NCBI RefSeq assembly: GCF_023277745.1
Contig: NZ_CP086322.1
Span: forward strand, 5,084,001-5,148,000
Direction: 5' to 3'
Origin: Streptomyces halobius
GTDB lineage: Bacteria; Actinomycetota; Actinomycetes; Streptomycetales; Streptomycetaceae
Length of the DNA stretch: 64,000 nucleotides
Shown: positions 16,958 through 26,501 of the stretch, one piece after another
How the letters are laid out: every line of letters starts with the position of its first letter
Numbering within the stretch: position 1 is the first letter of the stretch
Made by a program: the position numbers and the translations under genes
Notes under the pieces: generated by a model
What the model was told of the DNA's origin: nothing
What the model saw: only the letters and a program-made list of their open reading frames with translations
Database searches by the model: none

Positions 16958-18823
16958 CTACCCCTCCGGATACCTCCGTGGCGTCCACACGACCTCCGTG
17001 CCGTCGTCGCGCCGTACCGCCCGGGTCTGGGAGGAGCCGACCAGCAGGATCGTGCGCATATCGACCTGGGTGGGGTCGAGGTCGGCGAGGCGGACGGTGC
17101 GTACGGACTCCTCGGGGCCGCCGATGTCGCGGCCGAGAACCACCGGGGTGTCGGGTGCGCGGTGTTCCAGGAGGAGTTCGCGGGTCTTGCCGACCTGCCA
17201 GGTACGGCTGCGGGAGCCGGGGTTGTAGAGCGCCAGGACCAGATCGGCGGCCACCGCGCGGCGCAGGCGTTCGGCGATGACCTCCCAGGGCTTGAGGCGG
17301 TCGGAGAGGGAGATCACCGCGTAGTCGTGGCCGAGCGGGGCGCCCGCGCGGGCCGCGGCGGCGTTGGCGGCGGTGACACCGGGCAGGACCCGCACGGGGA
17401 CCGAGCGGTAGGGGGACTGGCAGGCCACTTCGAGGACGGCGGTGGCCATGGCGAAGATGCCCGGGTCGCCGCCGGAGACCACGGCCACCCGCCGCCCGCG
17501 CCGGGCCAGGTCGAGGGCGAGTTCGGCGCGCTCGGACTCCACCTTGTTGTCGGAGGCGTGGCGGCGCTGGCCGGGGCGGACGGGGACGCGGTCGAGGTAG
17601 GTGGTGTAGCCGACCAGGTCCTCGGCGGCGGCGAGGGCACCGCGGGACTCCGGGGTGAGCCAGAGGGGGCCGGCCGGGCCGGTGCCGACGACCACGACCT
17701 CGCCGGGGGACGGTGAGCGGTCCGCCGGGGCCGGTTCCGGTTCCGGGGCGTCCAGGGCCGGGTTCGGTTCCGGTTCCGGAGTGTCCATGGCCGTGGCCGC
17801 ATCCCGGGGCACGGCCGGTGTCCGGCTCTCGCCCTGCCGCTGCTTCTCGTGCGGCCCTTGGTTCTCGTCCTGCTCCCGGCTCTCGCCCTGCCCCTGGTTC
17901 TCGTCCTGCCCCCGGCTTTCGTCCTGACCCTGGCTTACGCCTTGTTCCTTGCCCTCGTCCCGCCCCAGGCTCCCGTTCGCGATGCGGCTGGGGAGGACCG
18001 CGACCGAGAAGTACGGCACGGTGTCCGCGTCGATGGCGGCCAGGCGGTCGGTGCGCTCGCCGGGCATGGTGGCACGTTCGACGTAACGGGCCTCCGGCAT
18101 CCGGCCGGAGCGTTCCATGGCGCGGCGGACGGTGGGGAAGGTCCGGCCGAGCTTCATCACGACCGCGGCGTCGGTGGCGGTGAGACGGGCGGTCAGTTCC
18201 TCTTCCGGGAGGGTGCCGGGGAGGATCGTCAGCACCTCGTCGGCCTCGGCGAGCGGGGTGCCCAGGCGGGCCGCGGCGGCGCTGACGGAGGTGACGCCGG
18301 GGATGACCTCGGTCGGATAGCGGTGGGCCAGCCGCTTGTGCATGTGCTGGTACGAACCGTAGAACAGCGGGTCGCCTTCCGATATGACGGCGACCGTGCG
18401 GCCCGCGTCGAGGTGTGCGGCGAGCCGGGCGGCCGCCTCCTCGTAGAACTCGTCCAGCGCGCCCCGGTAGCCGCCGGGGTGATCGGTCGACTCGGTGGTG
18501 ACCGGGTAGACCAGTGGTTCCTCGATGTGGTCGGCACGGAGGTGCCCGGCGGCGATGGAGCGCGCGATCGAGCGTCCGTGCCGGGCGCTGTGATACGCCA
18601 CCACATCGGCCGCGGCGATGACCTCCACGGCCCGTACGGTCATCAGCGACGGGTCACCGGGGCCCAGCCCGACGCCGTAGAGACGGCCGGTGGGGTTGGT
18701 AGGACCTGTGGGGTTGGTAGGACTGGTGGGGTTGGTGGGATCGACGGGCGAAGCGTCCGTCGTGCCGCTGTTGGTGGTCCGGCCCTCGCCCATGGCGTCG
18801 CCGTGGGCCTGCTGCTCGCTCAC
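16958..18823 (-). CDS. cobIJ: Precorrin-2 C20- / precorrin-3B C17-methyltransferase fusion CobIJ
   Basis: The GTG at 18823 lies two bases past the cobH stop, so translation is coupled. The 621-residue protein has two tetrapyrrole methylase domains. Domain one is CobI (LYGVGLGPGDPSLMTVRAVE near 45, then AVISEGDPLFYGSYQHM). Domain two is CobJ (VVVVGTGPAGPLWLTPES, VVSGGDPGIFAMA, LPGVTAANAAAARAGAP). Between them lies about 80 residues of linker rich in Gln, Asp, Glu and Asn with repeated GQDES/EQDENQG units. CobI methylates C20 of precorrin-2. CobJ methylates C17 and contracts the ring. The fusion is common in actinobacteria. The N-terminus has repeated PTNPTG units. Confidence 0.95.
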   Translation of the reverse strand: MSEQQAHGDAMGEGRTTNSGTTDASPVDPTNPTSPTNPTGPTNPTGRLYGVGLGPGDPSLMTVRAVEVIAAADVVAYHSARHGRSIARSIAAGHLRADHIEEPLVYPVTTESTDHPGGYRGALDEFYEEAAARLAAHLDAGRTVAVISEGDPLFYGSYQHMHKRLAHRYPTEVIPGVTSVSAAAARLGTPLAEADEVLTILPGTLPEEELTARLTATDAAVVMKLGRTFPTVRRAMERSGRMPEARYVERATMPGERTDRLAAIDADTVPYFSVAVLPSRIANGSLGRDEGKEQGVSQGQDESRGQDENQGQGESREQDENQGPHEKQRQGESRTPAVPRDAATAMDTPEPEPNPALDAPEPEPAPADRSPSPGEVVVVGTGPAGPLWLTPESRGALAAAEDLVGYTTYLDRVPVRPGQRRHASDNKVESERAELALDLARRGRRVAVVSGGDPGIFAMATAVLEVACQSPYRSVPVRVLPGVTAANAAAARAGAPLGHDYAVISLSDRLKPWEVIAERLRRAVAADLVLALYNPGSRSRTWQVGKTRELLLEHRAPDTPVVLGRDIGGPEESVRTVRLADLDPTQVDMRTILLVGSSQTRAVRRDDGTEVVWTPRRYPEG

Positions 18824-18825
18824 GC

Positions 18826-19458
18826 TTACTCTTCCTCGCTCGCCAGGGCGTTGATCGCGGCCGCGGTCATGGCGCTGCCGCCACGCCGCCCGCGCACCAC
18901 GATGTGGTCCAGCTTCGACGGGTGGGCGATGAGCGCGTCCTTGGACTCGGCCGCACCGATGAAGCCGACGGGGATCCCGATGACGGCGGCGGGGCGCGGC
19001 GCGCCCTCCTCGATCATCTCCAGAAGGCGGAAGAGGGAGGTGGGTGCGTTGCCGATCGCGATCACCGCGCCCGCCATGCGGTCGCGCCACAGCTCCATGG
19101 CGGCGGCGCTGCGGGTGGTGCCCATACGGGCGGCCAGGTCCGGGACGGACGGGTCGGCCAGGGTGCACAGGACGTCGTTGCCGGCCGGCAGCCGCTTGCG
19201 GGTCACGCCGCTGGCGACCATGGTGGCGTCGCACAGGATCGGGGCGCCGGAGCGGAGCGCCGCGCGGGCGTTCGCCACCACCTCGGGGGTGTAAGCGAGA
19301 TCGCGTACGAGGTCGACCATGCCGCAGGCGTGGATCATCCGGACCGCGACCTTGCTGACGTCGGCGGGCAGGCCCGTGAGGTCCGCCTCGGCGCGGATGG
19401 TGGCAAAGGACTGGCGGTAGATCGCCGCCCCGTCCTTCTCGTAGTCGAACACTGTCAC
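18826..19458 (-). CDS. cobH: Precorrin-8X methylmutase
   Basis: The GTG at 19458 overlaps the cobG stop as GTGA. The 210-residue protein has the catalytic His in [12 protein letters not shown] (about residues 40-51) and [10 protein letters not shown], both typical of CobH/CbiC. Late in the chain come [14 protein letters not shown] and [16 protein letters not shown]. It moves the C11 methyl to C12, turning precorrin-8X into hydrogenobyrinic acid. It is the middle gene of the cobG-cobH-cobIJ operon. Confidence 0.95.
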   Translation of the reverse strand: MTVFDYEKDGAAIYRQSFATIRAEADLTGLPADVSKVAVRMIHACGMVDLVRDLAYTPEVVANARAALRSGAPILCDATMVASGVTRKRLPAGNDVLCTLADPSVPDLAARMGTTRSAAAMELWRDRMAGAVIAIGNAPTSLFRLLEMIEEGAPRPAAVIGIPVGFIGAAESKDALIAHPSKLDHIVVRGRRGGSAMTAAAINALASEEE

Positions 19459-21032
19459 TGTGCCTTCGGGGTGGTGGGTCGGGAGGTGGGTACGGGGTTG
19501 GTGGCGGTAGCCGCAGTTGTTGCTGCGGCTGTGGTTGGTGGCGCGGTTGGCGCGTCTGCGTTCGCTGCCCTTGTCGCCGCCGCGATGGCCGTGGCGACAA
19601 GGGGGAGGGGGACGTCCTCCGGTGGCAGGTGATCCGGCCGCACGTCAGGTCGTACCTCCTGCCCCACCGCGGACACCCGATAGCCCTCGCCCGTCGCCAG
19701 GACGTCGATCCACCTGCCCTGCGGATGACCGCACCGGCGTTCGCAGCCGGACCAGTGGACGGGGAGCCGGCGGGCGCCCTCCACCGGCATGCCGCTGCCC
19801 TCCACCGGCATGCCGGCATCCTCCGTCGGCGTGTGGGTGCCCTCCGCGGACGCGCGGGCGCCCTCCGCCGACTCGGCGGCCGTGGCCCGACCGAGGGCGG
19901 CCGCCGCGTCCGCGCGTACGTCGGAGCGGGACTTGACGCACCCGGGGCGGCCGGTGCAGGCGCCGATCCGGTGCCAGGGGGAGTCGGGGTCGATGATCAG
20001 CCCGGCGGCGGCCAGTTCGTGCAGCCGGGGTCCGGCAGTGGCGGCCGTCAGCCCGGGGACGAGCACACCGCGCCAAGGGGTGACCCGCAAGTCGCCGCAG
20101 CCGTCGGCGGCCGCTACGGCGGTCAGCAGGCGCCACTGCGCGACGGTCAGCCGGCCGAGCGGTGCGAGGACGCAGAGCGCACGGCGGCCACCGGGGCCTT
20201 CGACGACGCCGGGAAGGGGGCCTCCGGGGGCAGCGGCAGGCACCGGCTCGGCCCCCGCCGCAGCGACGTACTCCACGCCAACTCCCGCCTTCCGCAGCCC
20301 ATCCGCCACATCACGTGCGTTCAGGGCATATCCGGCAGGGAGTTCGCGTACACGCCACGCGCCCGTGCCGCTCGCCTCGGCGGCGGTGAGGAAGGATTCG
20401 GCGGCGATGAGCGCCGTGCGCGGTACGTCCGGGCCGGCGATCCGTACCGCCGCCGGATCGTCGCCGATACGCAGCAGCGCCCCGCCGCCTCCGGAGCCGT
20501 CCGCTTCTGCGACCAAGGTCACATCCCCGCCGAGCGCCGCCACATCGCCCCGTCCGTCGTCCAGGACGAACAAAAAACGGCCGGAAAGGGCAGTCGCGGA
20601 CGCGCTCGCGCACAGCAGCGCGTCCAGTCGTCGGGCCCACAACTGCACGTCAGAGGGGGTGTGCTGGTCAAGGCCGGCCAGCGGGGAGGCGAGGATGTTG
20701 CGGATGCGTTCATGGCGCGCGGAGGGCAGCAGGCCGGCCTCGCGCAGTACGGCCGCCAGCTCCTGGCCGCAGGCGTCCGGGAGGCCGCGGAGTTCCGTGT
20801 TGCCGCGTGAGGTGAGGGAGAGGTGGCCGTCGCCGAGACGCTCCGCGGCGTCGGCCAGCGCCGCTGCTTGACGTGACGTCAAACAACCGGCAGGTAGCCG
20901 CACTCGCGCGAGATGACCGTCGGCGGCGGAGTGCAGCCGCAGCGCTCCCGGGCAGGCGTCACCGCGATCCCGTACGGGCGGTTCGGCCCCATGGGGGCGC
21001 GGCAAGGGGGAGGGCGGCATGGCGGCGAGCAT
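19455..21032 (-). CDS. cobG: Precorrin-3B synthase (oxygen-dependent)
   Basis: The start is placed at the ATG at 21032. A second in-frame ATG at 21020 is equally possible, because neither has a clear ribosome site. CobG belongs to the nitrite/sulfite reductase fold: [15 protein letters not shown] near residue 65 and a C-terminal cluster region with [19 protein letters not shown] and [14 protein letters not shown], which supply the four cysteines for [4Fe-4S]. It uses O2 to make precorrin-3B, so it marks the aerobic route. About 30 residues between the cysteine pairs are 24-bp-derived repeats ([12 protein letters not shown]). The C-terminus is a Thr/Ala/Pro-rich tail. Confidence 0.9.
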   Translation of the reverse strand: MLAAMPPSPLPRPHGAEPPVRDRGDACPGALRLHSAADGHLARVRLPAGCLTSRQAAALADAAERLGDGHLSLTSRGNTELRGLPDACGQELAAVLREAGLLPSARHERIRNILASPLAGLDQHTPSDVQLWARRLDALLCASASATALSGRFLFVLDDGRGDVAALGGDVTLVAEADGSGGGGALLRIGDDPAAVRIAGPDVPRTALIAAESFLTAAEASGTGAWRVRELPAGYALNARDVADGLRKAGVGVEYVAAAGAEPVPAAAPGGPLPGVVEGPGGRRALCVLAPLGRLTVAQWRLLTAVAAADGCGDLRVTPWRGVLVPGLTAATAGPRLHELAAAGLIIDPDSPWHRIGACTGRPGCVKSRSDVRADAAAALGRATAAESAEGARASAEGTHTPTEDAGMPVEGSGMPVEGARRLPVHWSGCERRCGHPQGRWIDVLATGEGYRVSAVGQEVRPDVRPDHLPPEDVPLPLVATAIAAATRAANADAPTAPPTTAAATTAATATNPVPTSRPTTPKAQ

Positions 21033-21120
21033 ACCGACGTCGGGGAACGCCGGATCCGCGCTCCGACGGACGGAGAGCTGAACGGAGATCCGGCGGAGAT
21101 ATGGAGGAGATTCGGGCGGA

Positions 21121-21196
21121 GATACGGCCTTTCCGCCCGGAAGAGACGGAGATACGGACGTTCCATCCAGAAGATACGGACTTTCCGTCCAGAAGA
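21121..21196. repeat. Three copies of a 24-bp element upstream of cobG
   Basis: Copies begin at 21121, 21151 and 21173 and share GATACGG, TTCC, CC and GAAGA. They lie in the leader or promoter of the cobGHIJ operon, opposite the cobN riboswitch. Each contains a small CGGNNTTTCCG dyad. They may be regulator sites or another minisatellite. Confidence 0.65.
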
Positions 21197-21359
21197 GGTG
21201 TCCGTCCCACCCGAGACGGGGCGCCCTACCCACCCAAAGCGCCGGGCGAAGAGCCGCGCACCCCCAACCGGGCAGCCGCACACCCCCTACGCCAGGCGCC
21301 CCCGCCCACCCGTTCCCACGACCCCAGGGCCCCCTCCCCCGCCCCGCCCCCAGCCCTTA

Positions 21360-21510
21360 CTATGCAGGTCGGTGGGTCAGCTGGCCCGCCGACGCCAGCG
21401 ACGGCGCCGGGCCCTACGGCCCAAGGGAGGAAGCCCGGTGAGAATCCGGCGCGGTCCCGCCACTGTGAACCCGGCCACCACCGGGTGAGTCAGGAACTCC
21501 CGCCGTCCTC
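21360..21510 (+). promoter_or_regulatory. Cobalamin riboswitch before cobN
   Basis: The B12-box core GCCACTG is at 21459-21465, inside GCGGTCCCGCCACTGTGAA. It is preceded by the typical GGTGAGAATCC junction (about 21437-21447) and by a GGAGGAAGCC segment. The element starts near GGTCGGTGGGTCAGC at about 21367 and closes near GAGTCAGGAACTCC at about 21500. It should bind adenosylcobalamin and lower cobN expression when the vitamin is plentiful. The end points are approximate. Confidence 0.9.
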
Positions 21511-21555
21511 ACGACCACCCGGGGCGCGGACACCCCGAGGAAGGCCTGCGCTCGC

Positions 21556-24500
21556 ATGCTCCTGCTGCTGTCGACCTCCGACACCGACCTGCTCAGCGCC
21601 CGCGCTGCCACCGGTCCCGTGCCGTACCGGCTCGCCAACCCCGCCCGCCTCGAACTCGACGAGCTGCCCGCGCTGCTGGACGGCGTCGATCTTGTCGTCG
21701 TACGACTCCTCGGCGGTATCCGCGCCTGGCAGGAGGGCCTCGATCTGCTGCTGGCCGAGGACCAGCACCGGCCGGTCGTCGTCCTCACGGGTGAACAGGC
21801 CCCCGACGCCCAGCTCATGGAGGCGTCCACGGTCCCGGTCGGTATCGCGGCCGAGGCGCACGCCTACCTGGCGCACGGCGGCCCCGCCAACCTCGACCAG
21901 CTCGCCCGCTTCCTCTCCGACACGGTGCTGCTGACCGGCCACGGCTTCGAGCCGCCGGCCCCCGCCCCCACCTGGGGACGCCTGGATCACACCCCGCTGC
22001 CCGGCGTCGCCGCGGACGCCCCGCTCGTCGCCGTGCTCTACTACCGCGCCCACCACATGAGCGGCAACACCGGCTTCGTACGGTCCCTGTGCGAGCAGAT
22101 CGAGCGCGCCGGCGGCCGGGTCCTGCCGCTGTTCGTCGCCTCGCTGCGCGCCCCCGAGCCCGAGCTGATCGAGGAACTCCGCGCCGCCGACGCCATCGTC
22201 ACCACCGTCCTCGCCGCCGGCGGCACCAAGCCGGCCGAGGCATCGGCCGGCGGCGACGACGAATCGTGGGACGCGGGCGCGCTTGCCGCCCTGGATGTGC
22301 CGATCCTCCAAGCGCTCTGCCTGACCGGAACGCGCGCCGCCTGGGAGGAGAACGACGAGGGCCTGTCCCCGCTGGACGCCGCGAGCCAGATCGCGGTACC
22401 GGAGTTCGACGGGCGCCTGATCACCGTCCCGTTCTCCTTCAAGGAGGTCGACGAGGACGGTCTGCCGGTGTATGTCGCCGACCCCGAGCGCGCCGCCCGG
22501 GTCGCCGGGATCGCCGTACGCCACGCCCGCCTGCGCCATATCCCGGCCGCCGACAAGCGCCTGGCGCTGGTCCTCTCCGCGTATCCCACCAAGCACTCCC
22601 GTATCGGCAACGCGGTCGGCCTGGACACCCCCGCCAGCGCCGTCGCCCTCCTCCGCCGCCTCCGCTCCGAGGGCTACGACTTCGGCACCGAAGAGGTGCC
22701 CGGCCTCGCGTCCGGCGACGGCGACGAGCTGATCTACGCCCTTATCGAGGCCGGCGGCCACGACCAGGAGTGGCTCACCGAAGAGCAGCTGGCCCGCAAC
22801 CCGGTCCGTATTCCCGCCGCCGACTACAAGCGCTGGTACGCCACGCTGCCGCAGGAACTGCGCGACGCCGTCGAGGAGCACTGGGGCCCGCCGCCCGGCG
22901 AGATGTTCGTCGACCGCAGCCGGAACCCCGAGGGGGACATCGTCCTGGCGGCCCTCCGCCGCGGCAACCTCCTCATCCTCATCCAGCCGCCGCGCGGCTT
23001 CGGCGAGAACCCGATCGCGATCTACCACGACCCCGATCTGCCGCCGTCGCACCACTACTTGGCGGCCTATCGCTGGATCGCCGCCGCGCAGCGGGACGGA
23101 GGCTTCGGGGCGGACGCCATGGTCCACCTCGGCAAGCACGGCAACCTGGAGTGGCTGCCCGGAAAGAACGCGGGCCTGTCCGCCGCCTGCGGCCCCGACG
23201 CCGCGCTCGGCGACCTCCCCCTCGTCTACCCGTTCCTGGTCAACGACCCGGGCGAGGGTACCCAGGCCAAGCGCCGGGTGCACGCCACCCTCGTCGACCA
23301 TCTCGTCCCGCCCATGGCGCGCGCGGAGTCGTACGGCGACATCGCCCGCCTGGAACAGCTCCTGGACGAGTACGCCGCGATCTCCGCCATGGACCCGGCC
23401 AAACTGCCCGCCATCCGCGCGCAGATCTGGACCCTCATCCAGGCCGCCAAGCTCGACCACGACCTGGGCTTGGACGAACGCCCCGACGACGACGGCTTCG
23501 ACGACTTCCTGCTCCACGTCGACGGCTGGCTGTGCGAAGTCAAGGACGCCCAGATCCGCGACGGCCTGCACGTCCTCGGCAGCGCGCCGACCGGAGAGGC
23601 GCGGGTCAACCTCGTCCTCGCCATCCTGCGCGCCCGCCAGATCTGGGGCGGCACCTCCTCCCTCCCCGGGCTGCGCGAGGCCCTCGGCCTGGACGAGTCC
23701 GGGGCGACGCGCACCACGGCCGACGAGGCGGAGGCCACGGCCCGCGCGCTGGTCCAGGCGATGGAGGACGCCGGCTGGGACCCGACTGCGGTGGCTTCCG
23801 TGACCGCCGGCCACGGCCAACAGGTCGCCGACATCCTCGACTTCGCCGCCCGCCAGGTGGTCCCCCGCCTCTCCTCGACCACCGACGAACTCGACCACGC
23901 CGTGCACGCGCTCAACGGCGGCTTCGTCCCGGCGGGCCCGTCCGGCTCCCCGCTCCGCGGCCTGGTCAACGTCCTGCCGACGGGCCGTAACTTCTACTCC
24001 GTCGACCCCAAGGCGGTCCCGTCCCGCCTCGCCTGGGAAACCGGGCAGTCCCTGGCCGACTCCCTCCTGGAGCGCTACCGCACGGACAACGGCGACTGGC
24101 CGGAGTCCGTCGGCCTCTCCCTCTGGGGCACCAGCGCCATGCGGACCTCCGGCGACGATGTCGCCGAGGCCCTCGCCCTGCTGGGCGTCCGCCCCGTCTG
24201 GGACGACGCCTCCCGCCGCGTGACCGGCCTGGAGCCCATCCCCCTCCCCGAGCTGAACCGCCCCCGTATCGACGTCACCCTCCGCGTCTCCGGCTTCTTC
24301 CGCGACGCGTTCCCGCACGTCATCGGCCTTCTCGACGACGCCGTACGGCTCGCCGCGTCCCTCGACGAGCCCGCCGCCGACAACCACGTCCGCGCCCACA
24401 CCCAGGCCGACCTCGCTTCCCACGGCGACGAACGCCGGGCCACCACCCGCATCTTCGGCTCCCGCCCGGGGACCTACGGCGCGGGCCTGCTCCAGCTCAT

Positions 24501-25167
24501 CGACAGCCGCGACTGGCGCACGGACGCGGACCTCGCCGAGGTCTACTCGGTGTGGGGCGGCTATGCCTACGGCCGCGGCCTGGAAGGTCGTCCGGCACGC
24601 GACGAAATGGAGACCGCCTACAAGCGGATCGCCGTCGCCGCCAAGAACACCGACACCCGCGAACACGACATCGCTGACTCCGACGACTACTTCCAGTACC
24701 ACGGCGGCATGGTCGCCACGGTCCGGGCGCTGCGCGGCCACGCCCCCGAGGCGTACATCGGCGACTCGACCCGGCCCGAAACCGTCCGCACCCGCACCCT
24801 GGTGGAGGAAACCTCCCGCGTCTTCCGCGCGCGCGTCGTCAACCCCCGCTGGATCGAGGCCATGCGGCGCCACGGCTACAAGGGCGCCTTCGAACTCGCC
24901 GCGACCGTCGACTACCTCTTCGGCTACGACGCGACCACGGGAGTCGTGGCCGACTGGATGTACGACAAACTCGCCCAGACCTACGTACTGGACCCGGAAA
25001 ACCGCGCCTTCCTTCAGGACGCCAACCCCTGGGCCCTGCACGGCATCGCCGAACGCCTCCTGGAGGCCGAATCCCGCGGCATGTGGGAAAAGCCGGACGC
25101 CGAGACACTGGCGGCGCTGCGTGAGGCGTTCCTGGAGACGGAGGGGGACTTGGAGGGGGAGGACTGA
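21556..25167 (+). CDS. cobN: Cobaltochelatase large subunit CobN
   Basis: The ATG at 21556 follows GAGGAAGG. The 1203-residue length fits CobN. Family motifs are present, such as YYRAHHMSGNTGFV near 160 and VHLGKHGNLEWLPGKN near 525. The metal-chelation part also shows RIDVTLRVSGFFRDAFP and the YFQYHGGMVATVRAL region near the end. With the CobS/CobT or ChlI/D-type AAA subunits it inserts Co2+ into hydrogenobyrinic acid a,c-diamide. Those small subunits, often adjacent, are not in this window. A cobalamin riboswitch controls it. Confidence 0.95.
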   Translation: MLLLLSTSDTDLLSARAATGPVPYRLANPARLELDELPALLDGVDLVVVRLLGGIRAWQEGLDLLLAEDQHRPVVVLTGEQAPDAQLMEASTVPVGIAAEAHAYLAHGGPANLDQLARFLSDTVLLTGHGFEPPAPAPTWGRLDHTPLPGVAADAPLVAVLYYRAHHMSGNTGFVRSLCEQIERAGGRVLPLFVASLRAPEPELIEELRAADAIVTTVLAAGGTKPAEASAGGDDESWDAGALAALDVPILQALCLTGTRAAWEENDEGLSPLDAASQIAVPEFDGRLITVPFSFKEVDEDGLPVYVADPERAARVAGIAVRHARLRHIPAADKRLALVLSAYPTKHSRIGNAVGLDTPASAVALLRRLRSEGYDFGTEEVPGLASGDGDELIYALIEAGGHDQEWLTEEQLARNPVRIPAADYKRWYATLPQELRDAVEEHWGPPPGEMFVDRSRNPEGDIVLAALRRGNLLILIQPPRGFGENPIAIYHDPDLPPSHHYLAAYRWIAAAQRDGGFGADAMVHLGKHGNLEWLPGKNAGLSAACGPDAALGDLPLVYPFLVNDPGEGTQAKRRVHATLVDHLVPPMARAESYGDIARLEQLLDEYAAISAMDPAKLPAIRAQIWTLIQAAKLDHDLGLDERPDDDGFDDFLLHVDGWLCEVKDAQIRDGLHVLGSAPTGEARVNLVLAILRARQIWGGTSSLPGLREALGLDESGATRTTADEAEATARALVQAMEDAGWDPTAVASVTAGHGQQVADILDFAARQVVPRLSSTTDELDHAVHALNGGFVPAGPSGSPLRGLVNVLPTGRNFYSVDPKAVPSRLAWETGQSLADSLLERYRTDNGDWPESVGLSLWGTSAMRTSGDDVAEALALLGVRPVWDDASRRVTGLEPIPLPELNRPRIDVTLRVSGFFRDAFPHVIGLLDDAVRLAASLDEPAADNHVRAHTQADLASHGDERRATTRIFGSRPGTYGAGLLQLIDSRDWRTDADLAEVYSVWGGYAYGRGLEGRPARDEMETAYKRIAVAAKNTDTREHDIADSDDYFQYHGGMVATVRALRGHAPEAYIGDSTRPETVRTRTLVEETSRVFRARVVNPRWIEAMRRHGYKGAFELAATVDYLFGYDATTGVVADWMYDKLAQTYVLDPENRAFLQDANPWALHGIAERLLEAESRGMWEKPDAETLAALREAFLETEGDLEGED

Positions 25168-25178
25168 GGACGGCTGGG

Positions 25179-25211
25179 GCTCCGGGGGGCGGGAGTTTCG
25201 CCCCCCGGAGC
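25179..25211. terminator. Strong 13-bp stem-loop between cobN and the methyltransferase gene
   Basis: GCTCCGGGGGGCG and CGCCCCCCGGAGC pair perfectly around GGAGTTT. It lies 12 bp after the cobN stop and 45 bp from the convergent methyltransferase stop, so it can serve both strands. Confidence 0.85.
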
Positions 25212-25255
25212 GCCGGAAGTCCTAGGGGGCGGCCGTGCTGAGTCAGCGGAGGCCG

Positions 25256-26380
25256 CTACTCGACCGGGTACATGACCCCGGTGGGCCTCCGCACCCAAAC
25301 GCGCTCGCTGGTCTTGGTGACCGTCAGCCCCATATCAGCATCGGTGGGACGATCCAGCTCGTCCCACTCGCGCCAGACCGCCTCCACGTCACCCCACAAG
25401 CTGCACTCCCCGAACTCGGTGACGGTGCCGTCGGCATCCGCGATGGCACCCGAGCCTCGACTGTCGTGCACCCACACGCGGGGGTCTGTGCCCTGGCTCC
25501 CTTCAGTACGCCCTTCAATGAGCGTGACGTCGGGAAGGCGGGCGCCCGCGTACAGCGCGAATCCGAGCGTGAGCGTCTCCTGAGGAAGGACCTCGGTGGA
25601 CCGCGAGCGGGGCGAGGAGGTGTCCGGGGTGACGCCGGTGGTGCCCCGGTGGGAGCGCATCGGCATGTAGGCGGCACTCCCCGCGAACGAGCCCGACGCG
25701 GTGCCGTCCTCGTCGGCGGTGGCCTCGTCGGCAGTGAGGCGGACCAGGGCGCCGCACCAGAAGTCGCCCATTCTGGGCGCCACCAGCACCCCACCCGGCC
25801 GTAGTTGCTGGACCAAGGCGTACGGAACATGTCGCAGAGCGCAGGTCGCGATGATCCGGTCGTACGGCGCGCCGGCCGGACAGCCGTGCTCCCCGTCGGC
25901 GACGACCAGCCGCGGCCGGTATCCGGCGGCCGACAGATAACGCTCCGCGTGCGCCGCCAGTGACGCGTCGATCTCGACGCTCGTGACGCGGTCGTCGCCG
26001 AGCCGGGCCGACAGCAACCCGGCGACGTGGCCGGTGGCGGTGCCGATCTCCAGGACCTGCTGCCCGTCGCGCACATCGAGCAGGCCCAGCATTCTCGCCA
26101 CCATCGACGGCATGCTGTTGGACGAGGTGGCGACCCCGGGGCCGTCCGCCGCTCCGTCGTCGACCTGCGTGACGACTGGTTTATCGGAGGACACCAGGGC
26201 ACCGCGCTCTTCGGCCGTCGTGACCGGACGGCATCGGTCGGGGTCTTGCCGCCAGACCTGCTCAGGCAGATACGCCTGACGCGGGGTGCGTTCCCATACG
26301 GCGCGCCACTCGGGGGTCAACAGGCCGCGCTCGTCCAGAGACCGGACGAGCGCGGCGTGCCCCTCTTGGGGGTCGGTCAT
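25256..26380 (-). CDS. Protein-L-isoaspartate O-methyltransferase-like enzyme with C-terminal extension
   Basis: The ATG at 26380 lies four bases past the stop of the small upstream ORF. The 374-residue protein has a PCMT-type SAM domain (about 75-225) with VLEIGTATGHVAGLLSARLG and later IIATCALRHVP. Ordinary repair enzymes end near 220 residues. The extra 150 residues resemble methyltransferases that sit beside modified-peptide precursors (graspetide and FxLD-type systems). A DPRVWVHDSRGSGA segment and a WV-rich end close the chain. No ATP-grasp or lanthipeptide synthetase gene is nearby. It may modify the peptide encoded just upstream or act on other proteins. The fold is sure, the target is not. 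Confidence 0.8.
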   Translation of the reverse strand: MTDPQEGHAALVRSLDERGLLTPEWRAVWERTPRQAYLPEQVWRQDPDRCRPVTTAEERGALVSSDKPVVTQVDDGAADGPGVATSSNSMPSMVARMLGLLDVRDGQQVLEIGTATGHVAGLLSARLGDDRVTSVEIDASLAAHAERYLSAAGYRPRLVVADGEHGCPAGAPYDRIIATCALRHVPYALVQQLRPGGVLVAPRMGDFWCGALVRLTADEATADEDGTASGSFAGSAAYMPMRSHRGTTGVTPDTSSPRSRSTEVLPQETLTLGFALYAGARLPDVTLIEGRTEGSQGTDPRVWVHDSRGSGAIADADGTVTEFGECSLWGDVEAVWREWDELDRPTDADMGLTVTKTSERVWVRRPTGVMYPVE

Positions 26381-26384
26381 CGGC

Positions 26385-26501
26385 TCATGCCACCTTGGGC
26401 CGGTCGCCGTCGGGTGACGGCGGGGTGGGCGGAGGCGTCCACGGCTTGTCCTCCGGCGGACCGCCGTGCCTGCCGCTGTCCGACATCTGTGTGAAGTGCA
26501 C
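26385..26501 (-). CDS. Candidate 38-residue precursor-like peptide
   Basis: A near-perfect AAGGAGGAG site lies six to seven bases before the GTG at 26501. The peptide reads MHFTQMSDSGRHGGPPEDKP and then a Trp-Thr-Pro-rich tail rich in PPP and Asp, ending PKVA. It stops four bases before the methyltransferase start. The frame is also open upstream to the TTG at 26786, so it could instead be the C-terminus of a 133-residue protein. The ribosome site and the drop in G+C at third positions just upstream favour a separate start. Its role as a methyltransferase substrate is inference. Confidence 0.5.
   Translation of the reverse strand: MHFTQMSDSGRHGGPPEDKPWTPPPTPPSPDGDRPKVA

Noticed and set aside
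16586..17716. Long plus-strand open frame of 376 codons opposite cobIJ
   Set aside because: It is antisense to a clearly conserved methyltransferase, with Gly/Arg-rich sequence and no family motif. It is a shadow of high-GC coding DNA.
21490..25041. Minus-strand open frame of 1183 codons opposite cobN
   Set aside because: Its length comes from GC-rich third positions of cobN. The translation lacks any domain.
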